Counted from the first letter of the stretch, positions 28,104 to 37,103 are shown. The stretch: DNA of 64,000 bases from Bacillota bacterium (GCA_003524085.1 DOEC01000021.1:91621-155620), one strand, 5' to 3'. The notes: a model not told the origin generated them from the letters alone. Program-made: numbers and translations.

Positions 28104-28643
28104 ATGATTAAAAAATATAAAGAAGAATATAATAATTTAACAAAGAATATAATAAATAACGAGCATTTTCTTATGACTAAAAATGATATGCATCATGGTA
28201 GAACTAAGTATGAACACTTAGTTAGAGTAAGCAAATGCGCTTTTGTGATGTCTAAAATATTTAAGGCAGACACAATTACTTGTACAACAGCGGGGTTATT
28301 ACATGACTTATTTTATGGAGAAAGAACAGACTCTATAGAAAATAGCTACTTAAACCATCCACATACAGCTAGAAATAATGCTGTTAAGTATTTTGGTGTA
28401 GGCGATAAAGTGGCATGTGCAATTGAAACGCATATGTTTCATCATGTGATACTAAAGAAAATCTTTCCTTTTATAAATAGGGAAGAAGAAGCATCTATCA
28501 AATTTAGTAAACCAAAAAGTAAAGAAGCTTGGATAGTCAGTATTGCAGATTTACTAGTGAGTATTAATGACTCTAAGTTCTTTGTTAAATATAAATTTAA
28601 CCTAGCATATTTGATGCTTGTTAGTTTTATATTGAGTAAATAA
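28104..28643 (+). CDS. HD-domain phosphohydrolase
   Basis: 179 residues. HD metal-site pattern: YEHLVRV His, the central LLHDLF His-Asp pair, NHPHTA and a later ETHMFH. HD proteins of this size usually hydrolyse nucleotides or phosphate esters. It is a single-gene unit between an ABC operon and topA with its own promoter and terminator. Substrate unknown. Confidence 0.8.
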   Translation: MIKKYKEEYNNLTKNIINNEHFLMTKNDMHHGRTKYEHLVRVSKCAFVMSKIFKADTITCTTAGLLHDLFYGERTDSIENSYLNHPHTARNNAVKYFGVGDKVACAIETHMFHHVILKKIFPFINREEEASIKFSKPKSKEAWIVSIADLLVSINDSKFFVKYKFNLAYLMLVSFILSK

Positions 28644-28665
28644 AAAGATAATTGCATCTTTTTTA
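28642..28665 (+). terminator. Intrinsic terminator after the HD-domain gene
   Basis: AAAAAGAT (28642-28649), loop AATTGC, ATCTTTTT (28656-28663). Confidence 0.75.
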
Positions 28666-28674
28666 TTAAAATGC

Positions 28675-28703
28675 TTGACAAACTTAGAATATTCTTTTAT
28701 CCT
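28675..28703 (+). promoter_or_regulatory. SigA-type promoter for topA
   Basis: TTGACA (28675-28680), 17-bp spacer, TATCCT (28698-28703); 46 bp before the ATG. Confidence 0.7.
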
Positions 28704-28749
28704 TTATTTGTTAAGTGAAAATATACCTATATATAAGGGAGGAGGAAAC

Positions 28750-30768
28750 ATGAAGAATTTAGTAATAGTAGAAAGTCCAAGTAAAAGTAAAACTATTGAA
28801 AAATACTTGGGTAAAGATTATAAAGTAACAAGTAGTAAAGGTCATATTAGAGACTTAGCTACAAGTGGTAAATTTGGTTTAGGAGTTGATATAGAAAACA
28901 ACTTTAAGCCTAATTACAAAGTGATAACTGGAAAAGGGAAGTTAGTTACTGAACTTAAAAAAGAAGTTAAAAATAGTGACTATGTAATACTTGCTACCGA
29001 CCCAGACCGTGAAGGAGAAGCAATAAGCTGGCATTTAAAAGATGCTTTAGGACTTAAAGATAATTATGGAAGAGTTGTGTTTAATGAAATCACTGAAGGT
29101 GCAATTAAAGAAGCATTTAAAGTTCCTAGAGAAATAGATATGGATTTAGTGCACAGTCAAGAAGACAGAAGAATACTTGATAGAATTATAGGTTTTAGAT
29201 TAAGTAAGCTTATGCAAAGTAAGACTGAAGGAAAAAGTGCTGGGCGTGTACAAAGTGTAGCATTAAAACTAATCGTTGATAGAGAAAGAGAAATAGAAGA
29301 CTTTAAAAGTGAAGAATATTTTACAATTGAAGGAATATTTTCTGATTTTGAAGCAACTTTAACAAAGTATAAGAATAAAAAGATAGAAATTAAATCTGTA
29401 ACTCAAAAGGATGAAATCCTTAGTAAATTATCTAATGCTTTTAAAATAGAAACTGTAGAAAGCAAAGAAAAGAAAAAAACTAGTAAACTTCCATTTACAA
29501 CGAGTACATTAACTCAAACTAGTAGCATTAAACTTAACTTTAGTGCATCTAAGACTATGAAATTAGCCCAGGGTTTATATGAAGGTAAGAAAATTGGTAA
29601 TACCCTAGTAGGTTTGATTTCTTATATGAGAACAGACTCAACTAGATTAAGTGATGTATTTGTTAAAGATACTTTTGAATTTATTAAAAACAACTATGGA
29701 AAAAATTATGTTGGTTATGTAAAGAAAACTAAAGAAAAAGAAAATGTACAAGATGCACATGAAGGTATTAGACCAACAAGCATTGAAAGAACCCCAGAAA
29801 GTATTAAGCCTTATTTAACACCAGACGAGTATAAGCTATATAATTTGATTTATATTAGAACTCTAGCTAGTTTAATGGCAGACGCTAAAGTTATGGCTAC
29901 AAGTGTAATACTTGATAATAACGACTATAAATTCACTTCAAGTGGACAGGTGGGTATATTTGATGGTTACTTGAAAGTATATGGTGAATTTGAAGAAAGT
30001 AAAGATACTTATTTACCTGACTTTGCAAGTTTTAACTCAAATATTATAGTGAGTAAAGAAATTAAAGCAACTAGCCATTTTACTGAACCACCAGCAAGAT
30101 TTAGAGAAGATACACTTATTAAAGAACTAGAAAGTCTTGGTATTGGTAGACCTAGTACTTATGTTAAGATAATTGAAGTATTAAAAGAAAGAAAATATAT
30201 AACAGTAGAAAATAAGAAGTTTATTCCAACTACTGTAGGTATTCAAGTAACAGATAAATTACAGGAATTCTTTAGTAGTATCATAAATGTTAAATATACA
30301 AGTGATATGGAAACTGATTTAGATAAAGTAGCTGAAGGAAAATATGTATGGTATGAGCTTTTAGACAAATTCTATAAAGATTTTGAACCACTTGTTGAAG
30401 AGGCAATGAAGAAAATGGAAAAAGAAGCTCCTGAGGAAACTGGAGAAATGTGTCCAGTTTGTGGTAAACCTTTAGTTTATAGATATGGTAAGTTTGGCAA
30501 GTTTGTTGCTTGCAGTGGATACCCTGAATGTAAGTATATTCCTAAGGTTGAAAAAAGTGTTACTGTTATATGTAAGTGTCCACTATGTGACGGGGATATC
30601 ATTGTTAAAAAGACTAAAAGAGGAAAAGAATTCTATGGATGTAGTAATTTTCCTAAATGTAAATATGCTAGCTGGGATAAACCTACTGGAGAAGTTTGCA
30701 CAAAATGTAATGGTCTTTTAGTAGAAAAGAAAGGCAGTGTATATTGCCCTAATTGTAAAGAAAAATAA
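28750..30768 (+). CDS. topA: DNA topoisomerase I (type IA)
   Basis: 672 residues from ATG 28750, preceded by GGGAGGAGG; the longer TTG frame from 28675 lies on the promoter. Toprim domain at the N-terminus (IVESPSKSKTIEKYLG, DPDREGEAISWH), active-site Tyr292 in ISYMRTDSTRLS, and three C-terminal zinc ribbons (CPVC...CKY, CPLC...CKY, CTKC...CPNC). It relaxes negative supercoils by single-strand passage. Single-gene unit with a strong terminator. Confidence 0.98.
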   Translation: MKNLVIVESPSKSKTIEKYLGKDYKVTSSKGHIRDLATSGKFGLGVDIENNFKPNYKVITGKGKLVTELKKEVKNSDYVILATDPDREGEAISWHLKDALGLKDNYGRVVFNEITEGAIKEAFKVPREIDMDLVHSQEDRRILDRIIGFRLSKLMQSKTEGKSAGRVQSVALKLIVDREREIEDFKSEEYFTIEGIFSDFEATLTKYKNKKIEIKSVTQKDEILSKLSNAFKIETVESKEKKKTSKLPFTTSTLTQTSSIKLNFSASKTMKLAQGLYEGKKIGNTLVGLISYMRTDSTRLSDVFVKDTFEFIKNNYGKNYVGYVKKTKEKENVQDAHEGIRPTSIERTPESIKPYLTPDEYKLYNLIYIRTLASLMADAKVMATSVILDNNDYKFTSSGQVGIFDGYLKVYGEFEESKDTYLPDFASFNSNIIVSKEIKATSHFTEPPARFREDTLIKELESLGIGRPSTYVKIIEVLKERKYITVENKKFIPTTVGIQVTDKLQEFFSSIINVKYTSDMETDLDKVAEGKYVWYELLDKFYKDFEPLVEEAMKKMEKEAPEETGEMCPVCGKPLVYRYGKFGKFVACSGYPECKYIPKVEKSVTVICKCPLCDGDIIVKKTKRGKEFYGCSNFPKCKYASWDKPTGEVCTKCNGLLVEKKGSVYCPNCKEK

Positions 30769-30790
30769 AAGTTGTAATACTTTTATTTTT
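30761..30790 (+). terminator. Intrinsic terminator of topA
   Basis: Twelve-base arms AAAAATAAAAGT (30761-30772) and ACTTTTATTTTT (30779-30790) pair perfectly; bidirectional in principle. Confidence 0.85.
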
Positions 30791-30831
30791 CTTTTAAGTG
30801 TGGTATAATTTAAAAAGAAACGAGGGATATT

Positions 30832-31272
30832 ATGAAATTAAATAAAAATGGATGGGGATTGTTAGAGTTTTTCATATTCTTAGGAATATTTATATTTTGC
30901 TTACTTGCCAGTGCTTTTGCGCTTAGAAAAGTTGGGTTGTTAGATGAAAACTGGAATTTTAGTTTCTATCACGATCAAAAACCAACTCCACAAGAAAAAA
31001 CAGATTATAGTGAAGTAGAAGAAAATATGGTTAGTGCTTCAAAAAAATATATAAATGACTTTTATAATAACCAACTAGGACTCGATACTCTTCATATTAA
31101 AGTTAGTTCATTAGTTGAAAATAACTATATGAGTGAGATAACTGATAAAGATGGAAAGTGTTCGGGATACATTTCTGTTTATGTAGATGATAACGGGGCT
31201 AATGTTTATAAACCATATTTAAAATGTAAAAGTTATACTACAAGTGGTTATGTTGAAAGGCATGATGGATAA
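30832..31272 (+). CDS. Pilin-like membrane-anchored protein
   Basis: 146 residues. N-terminal KNGWGLLEFFIFLGIFIF resembles a type IV prepilin segment: a Gly, then hydrophobic residues with Glu at +5. The rest is a small extracellular domain (residues 60-146) with two Cys (DGKCSGY, LKCKSY). No prepilin peptidase or assembly ATPase gene is in the window. It overlaps the next start by one base (TAATG). Confidence 0.55.
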   Translation: MKLNKNGWGLLEFFIFLGIFIFCLLASAFALRKVGLLDENWNFSFYHDQKPTPQEKTDYSEVEENMVSASKKYINDFYNNQLGLDTLHIKVSSLVENNYMSEITDKDGKCSGYISVYVDDNGANVYKPYLKCKSYTTSGYVERHDG

Positions 31273-31598
31273 TGAGTAATAAAGTAATAGTTTTGTGGGG
31301 GTCAATAATTGTTTTCTTAGTTTGTGTAATATTTGTAATCGGAACATTTTATCAAAATGAGATAAAGTATATTACACTTAAAGAAGAAGTTAAAACTAGT
31401 GCAAAAGAATATATTAATAAGCACGAAGTAACTTATCCATTTAAAATTACTACTGAAGAGTTAGAAAGTTTAGGATATCTTGACGAACTTAGAATTGAAG
31501 ATAAAGTATGTATAGCTGATGTAACTGTAACTAAAAAGTGGATTTTTAAAAAATACAAAATAGATTTTACTTGTATAACTAAAGAGAAGACTAAATAG
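31272..31598 (+). CDS. Membrane-anchored hypothetical protein
   Basis: 108 residues: one N-terminal membrane helix (about 6-27) and an extracellular domain with EVKTSAKEYINKHEV and two Cys. The domain order (helix, short helix-rich stem ending in YIN, beta tail with Cys) parallels that of the preceding protein, suggesting a pair of related surface proteins. Confidence 0.55.
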   Translation: MSNKVIVLWGSIIVFLVCVIFVIGTFYQNEIKYITLKEEVKTSAKEYINKHEVTYPFKITTEELESLGYLDELRIEDKVCIADVTVTKKWIFKKYKIDFTCITKEKTK

Positions 31599-31612
31599 AA
31601 AGTCTTTTTTTT
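31587..31612 (+). terminator. Intrinsic terminator after the anchored-protein pair
   Basis: AAGACT (31587-31592) pairs with AGTCTT (31601-31606), followed by a T run. Confidence 0.8.
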
Positions 31613-31726
31613 ATTGCTGTTTTTACACGAAAAATGTAAAATTTTGTGTCAAATTTTGTGTAAAGTCAAAATAAAAAAAGACTTTTGGTGATTTTTATCG
31701 AATAAATATATTAGGAGGGAAAAATT

Positions 31727-32635
31727 ATGAAAGACAATTATTTAGAAAATATAAGGAATGAAATAATAAATGGTAATGCTAAAGTAGTAGCTAAGAATTA
31801 TCAGATAAATAATGTAAAACTTACAATGAATTACAATATTGGTAAGGAACTAGCAGAAGCTGGTAAACATTACGGAGAAGGAATAGTTAAAAAATATGCT
31901 AAAGAGTTGACCAATGAATTTGGTACAAATTATGGTATTACAAATTTAAAATACATGAGATTATTCTATAGCTTTATTAAAAAAGGTCATGCAATGCATG
32001 ACGAATTATCTTGGAATCACTATAAGATATTAATTTCTTTAAAAAATGACAACGAAATCAATTATTATATTAATATTTCTATAAGAGATAATTTAAGTTA
32101 TAGGAAATTAGCTGAAAGAATAAGAAGTGATGAATATGGTAGGCTCTCAATTGAAGCAAAAGAGAGCCTTCAAAACAAAGAAAAACTTTCATTAGTCCAA
32201 AGCATACCCAGTCCAATAGTGTTGATGCCTAATAAAAGTTATGAAGTTTATACTGAAAAAATATTACAAGAAATTATTTATGAAAACTTAGATAGCTTTA
32301 TGAAACAATTAGGTGGCGGATACACTTATATGGGTAGAGAATATAAACTTAACATTGGAGACAAAAAGAACTATATAGACTACCTATTTTATAATGTGGT
32401 TGATAGTAGATATTGTGTAGTAGAAATAAAAGCAAGAGCGTATAGAAAAACTGACTATGGTCAAATAAAAACATATATGAATTATATTGACGAACACTTA
32501 AAAAATATAACTCAAAATAATACAATTGGAATAATTATAACAAAATCAGTAAATAAGTTTGAAGCTCATTATGTAAAAGATAATCAAGTAACTATAGTAG
32601 AATTCAAAATAAATAAAGTTGTAGAAGTTAGTTAG
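31727..32635 (+). CDS. YhcG/DUF1016 PD-(D/E)xK nuclease-like protein (copy 1)
   Basis: 302 residues. N-terminal DUF1016_N helical domain (about 1-140) with YNIGKELAEAGKHYGEGIVKKYA and SWNHYKIL, and a C-terminal PD-(D/E)xK-like domain: IDYLFYNVVDSRYCVVEIKAR holds the Asp and the E-x-K. Family members are often tied to restriction-modification or mobile DNA, but the biochemical role is unsettled. AGGAGG precedes ATG 31727. A degenerate copy follows 12 bp downstream. Confidence 0.85.
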   Translation: MKDNYLENIRNEIINGNAKVVAKNYQINNVKLTMNYNIGKELAEAGKHYGEGIVKKYAKELTNEFGTNYGITNLKYMRLFYSFIKKGHAMHDELSWNHYKILISLKNDNEINYYINISIRDNLSYRKLAERIRSDEYGRLSIEAKESLQNKEKLSLVQSIPSPIVLMPNKSYEVYTEKILQEIIYENLDSFMKQLGGGYTYMGREYKLNIGDKKNYIDYLFYNVVDSRYCVVEIKARAYRKTDYGQIKTYMNYIDEHLKNITQNNTIGIIITKSVNKFEAHYVKDNQVTIVEFKINKVVEVS

Positions 32636-32647
32636 GAGGAAAAACTT

Positions 32648-32988
32648 ATGGAAGAAAAATATTTAGAGAATATAAGAAGTTATATTATAAGTGAACAAAC
32701 AAGAACTATATTAACAAATTAGAAACAAATTACAATTTTGGAAAGAAACTATTAGAAACTGGTAAACACTACGTAGAAGGCATAGTTAAAAAGTATGCAT
32801 GTATTTTAACCAAGGAATTTGGAAGTGGATATAAGGAAAAAGATTTATATAAAATGCAACAATTTTATTTATTAATTCAAAAATTCGCCCCACTGGAGCG
32901 ACAATTTACACAGAGTTATTATTTAAAAATTTTAGCATTAATGTACTTTATTGGAAAGAAAAAAGTGACAAGTACTATTAGAAAATAA
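32648..32988 (+). pseudogene. Broken copy of a YhcG/DUF1016 N-terminal domain
   Basis: Begins with a good ribosome site (GGAGG at 32635-32639) and ATG 32648, reading MEEKYLENIRSYIISE, close to the start of copy 1. The frame hits a TAG after about 24 codons, then similarity resumes in another frame (LETNYNFGKKLLETGKHY, EGIVKKYA, TKEFGSGY, Gln-rich helix) and ends at 32988. The nuclease half is missing. This is a tandem duplicate that lost its C-terminus and gained a frameshift or deletion. Confidence 0.8.
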
Positions 32989-33019
32989 TAAGAAAAAGTT
33001 CCATTTTTTAGGTCTTTGT

Positions 33020-33028
33020 CATATATTA
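33020..33028 (+). promoter_or_regulatory. Candidate SigE/SigK -10 box before cotE
   Basis: CATATATTA fits CATAnnnTA. A matching -35 is not clear at the usual distance. It lies 16 bp before ATG 33045. Confidence 0.35.
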
Positions 33029-33044
33029 ATAATGGGTGAAGTTA

Positions 33045-33578
33045 ATGTTTAAAGAGATAGTGACAAAAGCAGTTATTGGAAAAGGTAAAAAGACGTTTAG
33101 AAATACATATGAATTATTTACTACAGATAAAATAAGTACAGTATTAGGCTGCTGGGTAATAAATCATACAATGAGTGGAGTGAGTGAAAACGGAAAAGTT
33201 AAAATAACAGGCAGCTTTGATGTAAATATTTGGTATAGTTATGACGATAATACAAAAACAAATGTGGATGCTAGAAAAATATCTTATACAGAACTAGTAA
33301 ATGTAAGACTTAACAATGATCAAGTTTTAACTAATAATTCAGAAATACTAGTAACAAGTTTAAAGAACCCTACTGTAGTTGATGTGAAGAGTAGTAATAA
33401 CAAGATAATTTATGAAATAGAGAAAACTCTAGGTATTGAAATAATAGGCGATACTAAAGTAAGAGTACAAATAATGGATAACAATTTTGAAGACTTTGAT
33501 ATAATAGAAGACGTGCCAACAAACGAAGAAATAAATAATATAGTAGATCATGAAATTAAAGAAGATTACCTTATGTAA
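33045..33578 (+). CDS. cotE: Outer spore coat morphogenetic protein CotE
   Basis: 177 residues from ATG 33045 with GGGTGA upstream; GTG 33036 would extend it by 3 residues. Similar along its length to B. subtilis CotE: EIVTKAVIGKGKK, ILGGWIINH-like VLGCWVINH, DVNIWYSYDDNTKT, and ETKV-like GDTKVRVQI, ending in an acidic tail. CotE directs assembly of the outer coat on the forespore surface. Found next to ysxC here rather than mutS/mutL as in Bacillus. Confidence 0.93.
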   Translation: MFKEIVTKAVIGKGKKTFRNTYELFTTDKISTVLGCWVINHTMSGVSENGKVKITGSFDVNIWYSYDDNTKTNVDARKISYTELVNVRLNNDQVLTNNSEILVTSLKNPTVVDVKSSNNKIIYEIEKTLGIEIIGDTKVRVQIMDNNFEDFDIIEDVPTNEEINNIVDHEIKEDYLM

Positions 33579-33588
33579 CTTCTTTTTT
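33561..33588 (+). terminator. Intrinsic terminator of cotE
   Basis: GAAGATTAC (33561-33569) pairs with GTAACTTC (33575-33582) with one bulge, then six T. Confidence 0.7.
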
Positions 33589-33646
33589 CAATTGCAAAAC
33601 ACGCTTATATCTAGTATAATACTATTAGAAGGAGAAAAAGAATTTT

Positions 33647-34231
33647 ATGAATTTTGATAAAATAGAGTTAACTAGTGTTGCTGTTAGAACTACGCAGTAT
33701 CCAACTGATAACAAGCCTGAATTTTTAATCGTTGGTAGAAGTAATGTTGGTAAAAGTAGTTTTATTAATACACTAGTTAATAGAAAGAATCTAGCACGTA
33801 CAAGTGCTAAACCTGGTAAAACTCAAACACTAAACTTCTATAATATAGATGATTTATGTTATTTAGTTGATGTACCAGGGTATGGCTATGCAGCAGTAAG
33901 TAATAAAAAACAAGAAAAGTTTGGACTTATGATAGAAGAATATATTATGAATAGACCTAACTTAAAACACGTATTTTTACTAGTAGATTATAGACATAAA
34001 CCAACAGATAATGATCTTATAATGTATGATTTTCTAAAATATTATAACTTACCTGTAACAGTAGTCTGTACTAAATATGATAAAATAAAGAAAAGTCAAA
34101 AAGAAAAACAAAATAAGTTAATAGAAAATACTATTGATTTAGCACTAGGTGATGAAATTATATATTTTAGTAAGATAACTAAAGTAGGAAGAGATAAAAT
34201 AATTAAAGTGATGGAAAGTAAATTAGATTAA
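33647..34231 (+). CDS. ysxC: Ribosome biogenesis GTPase YsxC/EngB
   Basis: 194 residues, normal length. G1 GRSNVGKSS, G2/G3 PGKTQTLNFY and DVPGYGYA, G4 TKYDK. EngB binds the 50S subunit and is needed for its late assembly. GGAGAAAAAG precedes ATG 33647. The radical SAM gene starts 16 bp later. Confidence 0.96.
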   Translation: MNFDKIELTSVAVRTTQYPTDNKPEFLIVGRSNVGKSSFINTLVNRKNLARTSAKPGKTQTLNFYNIDDLCYLVDVPGYGYAAVSNKKQEKFGLMIEEYIMNRPNLKHVFLLVDYRHKPTDNDLIMYDFLKYYNLPVTVVCTKYDKIKKSQKEKQNKLIENTIDLALGDEIIYFSKITKVGRDKIIKVMESKLD

Positions 34232-34247
34232 ATTTTTTGGAGGGTTT

Positions 34248-35723
34248 ATGGTAAATAATATAGGTGTATTTAAAGATTTCAATGATGATAGTATAAAAAG
34301 TGTGTTTAAAACAGAGAAGAATGAGATTATAGAAATGACTTTAATTCAAAATAAAGAGTATGAAGACGTAATATGTGTTCCAACTCATCATTTTTGTAAT
34401 TTAGGATGCAAGATGTGTCATTTAACTAATAACAAACTAAATAAAAAGATGGTGCCAATTAGAATAAATGATTTTATGGAAAGTTTGATTTACAGCTTGA
34501 GAGTACAAAATACTACTACTAAAAGAACAGATAAGAAAAGACTACTTATTAGTTTTATGGGTGTAGGTGAGCCACTTCTTAATCTAGAACTTATTAAAAA
34601 AGTTTATAAATACGAAAGTATAATAAAAGAGAATTTAGGTTATGAAAGTATAGCTTATGCGTTAAGTACAATGATGCCAAACTATAATTTAAAAGAGTTA
34701 ACAGAGTATGTAAATGAAACAAATATGCCTCTTAAAGTGCACTTTAGCTTGCATTCGCCAATAGATGAAAAAAGAAAAGAACTTATTCCTAATACAAGAG
34801 TTAATGTAACTGATGCTATAGACTTACTAAAATACTATAGTGATACTATAAGAGAAAATAAAAGTGTTATGGGTAAACATAAACTCCATCATAAGAGTGA
34901 TGACTTAGTAGAAATACACTATACTTTGATTAATGGGGTAAACGATACAAAGGAAGAATTAAACGAATTTATTAGGCTTATAAGTGGTAAAGGTATTACT
35001 GTTAAGTTTATAAGATTTAATCCAAAGGATAGCATGAGTGTTAGTAAGGAAGAAAGTGTGTGGTGTACTTCTCTAAAAGAGGCTAATATTAAAGTAAAAA
35101 CTTATACTCCACCAGGAAAAGAAATAGGCGCTTCATGTGGAGAATTTACTCGCCATTATTACCATGAAGAAATAGAAAGTAATATGGATTTACAAGAATT
35201 CAATAATTGGAAGAAAAAACATCAGATATACGAAAGTCAAAGAACAGATAATTTAACTTGGGATGAGTACTTTATGGCTGTTGCAAAGTTAACTTCTTTA
35301 AGAAGTAAAGACCCCAATACTCAAGTGGGTGCCGTAATAGTAAGTTCTGATAATAGAATACTTTCAATTGGATATAATGGTAGTCCAAACGGATATAATG
35401 ATGAAAGATTTCCTTGGAAAAGAGTAGGAGAAAAACTTGAAACAAAGTACTTGTTTGTAGTACACGCTGAAAGAAACGCAATATTAAATTACTTAGGTAA
35501 TAGAAATGACTTTCAAAATGCGAAAATCTATGTAGACTTGTTTCCATGTAATGAATGCGCTAAAGAAATTATTCAGTCAGGAATAAAGGAAGTAATATAT
35601 TTATCTGATAAATATGCAAATACTGAAGAAACTATTGCTTCAAAACAACTATTTGATATATGTGGGGTAAAATATAGACAACTTACTGAAGAAAAAGAAA
35701 TTAATTTGAAATTGACAATATAA
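34248..35723 (+). CDS. RlmN-like radical SAM domain fused to dCMP deaminase domain
   Basis: 491 residues in one frame. Residues 1-325 are RlmN/Cfr-like: iron-sulfur motif Cys50-x3-Cys54-x2-Cys57, with Cys43 seven residues before it (RlmN C118 position) and Cys297 in GASCGEF (RlmN methyl-carrier position), plus MGVGEPLLN. Residues 335-491 are a complete ComEB-like deoxycytidylate deaminase: His406-A-Glu408 and Cys434-N-E-Cys437 zinc ligands, NTQVGAVIV, GYNGSPNGY. The first half would transfer a methyl group to RNA or another substrate; the second makes dUMP for thymidylate synthesis. GGAGG precedes ATG 34248. No internal start for the deaminase is obvious. Confidence 0.9.
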   Translation: MVNNIGVFKDFNDDSIKSVFKTEKNEIIEMTLIQNKEYEDVICVPTHHFCNLGCKMCHLTNNKLNKKMVPIRINDFMESLIYSLRVQNTTTKRTDKKRLLISFMGVGEPLLNLELIKKVYKYESIIKENLGYESIAYALSTMMPNYNLKELTEYVNETNMPLKVHFSLHSPIDEKRKELIPNTRVNVTDAIDLLKYYSDTIRENKSVMGKHKLHHKSDDLVEIHYTLINGVNDTKEELNEFIRLISGKGITVKFIRFNPKDSMSVSKEESVWCTSLKEANIKVKTYTPPGKEIGASCGEFTRHYYHEEIESNMDLQEFNNWKKKHQIYESQRTDNLTWDEYFMAVAKLTSLRSKDPNTQVGAVIVSSDNRILSIGYNGSPNGYNDERFPWKRVGEKLETKYLFVVHAERNAILNYLGNRNDFQNAKIYVDLFPCNECAKEIIQSGIKEVIYLSDKYANTEETIASKQLFDICGVKYRQLTEEKEINLKLTI

Positions 35724-35791
35724 AAGTTTATAGGTAAAGATATAAATTTCAAATTACTGTAAAAATTAACGAAAAATATAAGACAAAAACT

Positions 35792-35820
35792 TTGATATTA
35801 TTTGATTATTATGATACTAT
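35792..35820 (+). promoter_or_regulatory. Promoter of the kissing-hairpin RNA
   Basis: TTGATA (35792-35797), 17-bp spacer, TACTAT (35815-35820). Predicted start near 35826. Confidence 0.65.
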
Positions 35821-35824
35821 TTAA

Positions 35825-35945
35825 TTGTGTTAAGTTTCTTGCTTATGATTTAACACAAAATACAATTTAGTCGATAATTTATATTTTCAGGCAAGAGAAA
35901 ATATATCTATTCGGGGATACTTCTTTTTAGGAGTATCCCTTTTTA
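35825..35945 (+). ncRNA. Candidate structured RNA: two hairpins with complementary loops, then a terminator
   Basis: Hairpin 1: TTGTGTTAA (35825-35833) with TTAACACAA (35850-35858), 16-nt loop. Hairpin 2: TATATTTTC (35880-35888) with GAAAATATA (35897-35905), 8-nt loop AGGCAAGA. The whole loop 2 can pair with TCTTGCTT (35837-35844) in loop 1, one G-U pair included, so a kissing complex is likely. A terminator hairpin follows. The RNA would be about 120 nt and ends 40 bp before the second YhcG gene, so it may be an independent small RNA or a terminating leader. Confidence 0.6.
35914..35944 (+). terminator. Intrinsic terminator of the structured RNA
   Basis: GGGATACT (35914-35921) pairs with AGTATCCC (35932-35939), then five T. 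Confidence 0.85.
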
Positions 35946-35984
35946 AAATATTAATTACTTAAAAATTAGAAAGTAGGTGTAATT

Positions 35985-37013
35985 ATGTTGGAAAGCAATG
36001 ATAAGTATTTTGAAATATTAAACGATATCAAGAGAACTCTAGTTGTAACTAGAAATAAAATAGTAGAAAATGCTAATAAGGAATTAATATTAATGTATTA
36101 TAGTATTGGTTCAAAGTTAATTATGAATAATAAATGGGGTTCGTCATTTATAGATAAACTGGCAAGAGATTTAAAAATGGAATTTCCTACAATTAAAGGA
36201 CTGTCTGCAAGAAATTTAAGGTATATGCAGAAATTTGCAAGTGAATATGATAATGACGAATTTTTGCAAGGGGTCCTTGCAAAATTATCTTGGAATCACA
36301 ACCAAATATTGATGGATAGGCTTAAAGACAAAGAAATTAGAAAGTGGTATGCAAAAGAAATACTGGAAAATAGCTGGTCAGTTTCAATATTGACTCACCA
36401 AATAGAAAGCAAATTGTATGAAAGACAAGCTATAATGGAAAATAAAACTTTTAACTTTGATAAAATAATTTCTTCACCTAATAATGAAAGAATGAAGGAA
36501 CTATTAAAGAACCCTTATATTTTTGATTTTATAACAGCTGACAAAGAACTAAAGGAAGTGGATATAGAAAAAGAATTAACTTCTAATATAACTAAGTTAT
36601 TATTAGAACTAGGTAGTGGTTTTGCTTTTGTTGGAAGGCAGTATCATTTAGAGATAGAAGACGAAGACTATTATATAGACTTACTGTTTTATAACCTAAA
36701 ACTTAAAAGTTATGTTGTTATAGAACTTAAAACAACTAAATTTAAACCTGAATATATTGGTAAACTTAACTTCTATTTAAATGCAGTGGATAAATTTGTT
36801 AAAAGTGAAGAAGATAATCCAACATTTGGAATACTTTTATGTAAGAGTAATAAAAAAATTACAGCAGAGTTATCTTTAAAAGACGTTAACAAGCCAATTG
36901 GTGTTAGTGAATATAAAATATTGTCTGAAATACCTGAATATCTAGAAAGCACCTTGCCTAGTATAGAAGATATTGAAAAAAGACTGGAAGCTAATGATAT
37001 ATACGAAATATAG
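35985..37013 (+). CDS. YhcG/DUF1016 PD-(D/E)xK nuclease-like protein (copy 2)
   Basis: 342 residues. DUF1016_N domain at 1-145 (LMYYSIGSKLI, FPTIKGLSARNLRYMQKF, LSWNHNQILMDRL), then YhcG-type nuclease domain with EDYYIDLLFYNLKLKSYVVIELKT carrying Asp and E-x-K. It is only distantly similar to copy 1 at 31727, so the two represent different branches rather than a recent duplication. GTAGGTG precedes ATG 35985. Confidence 0.88.
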   Translation: MLESNDKYFEILNDIKRTLVVTRNKIVENANKELILMYYSIGSKLIMNNKWGSSFIDKLARDLKMEFPTIKGLSARNLRYMQKFASEYDNDEFLQGVLAKLSWNHNQILMDRLKDKEIRKWYAKEILENSWSVSILTHQIESKLYERQAIMENKTFNFDKIISSPNNERMKELLKNPYIFDFITADKELKEVDIEKELTSNITKLLLELGSGFAFVGRQYHLEIEDEDYYIDLLFYNLKLKSYVVIELKTTKFKPEYIGKLNFYLNAVDKFVKSEEDNPTFGILLCKSNKKITAELSLKDVNKPIGVSEYKILSEIPEYLESTLPSIEDIEKRLEANDIYEI

Positions 37014-37103
37014 TAAGGTTGAAGCTAATAACATAAAATTTCTTTTAATTGACTTTTCTACCATTTTTGTTTATAATTAAGTTATGATAAGGAAGGTGCG
37101 CTG

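Noticed and set aside
28675..28749. N-terminal extension of topA from a TTG
   Set aside because: That stretch contains the TTGACA promoter, and ATG 28750 has a strong ribosome site and starts the conserved domain.
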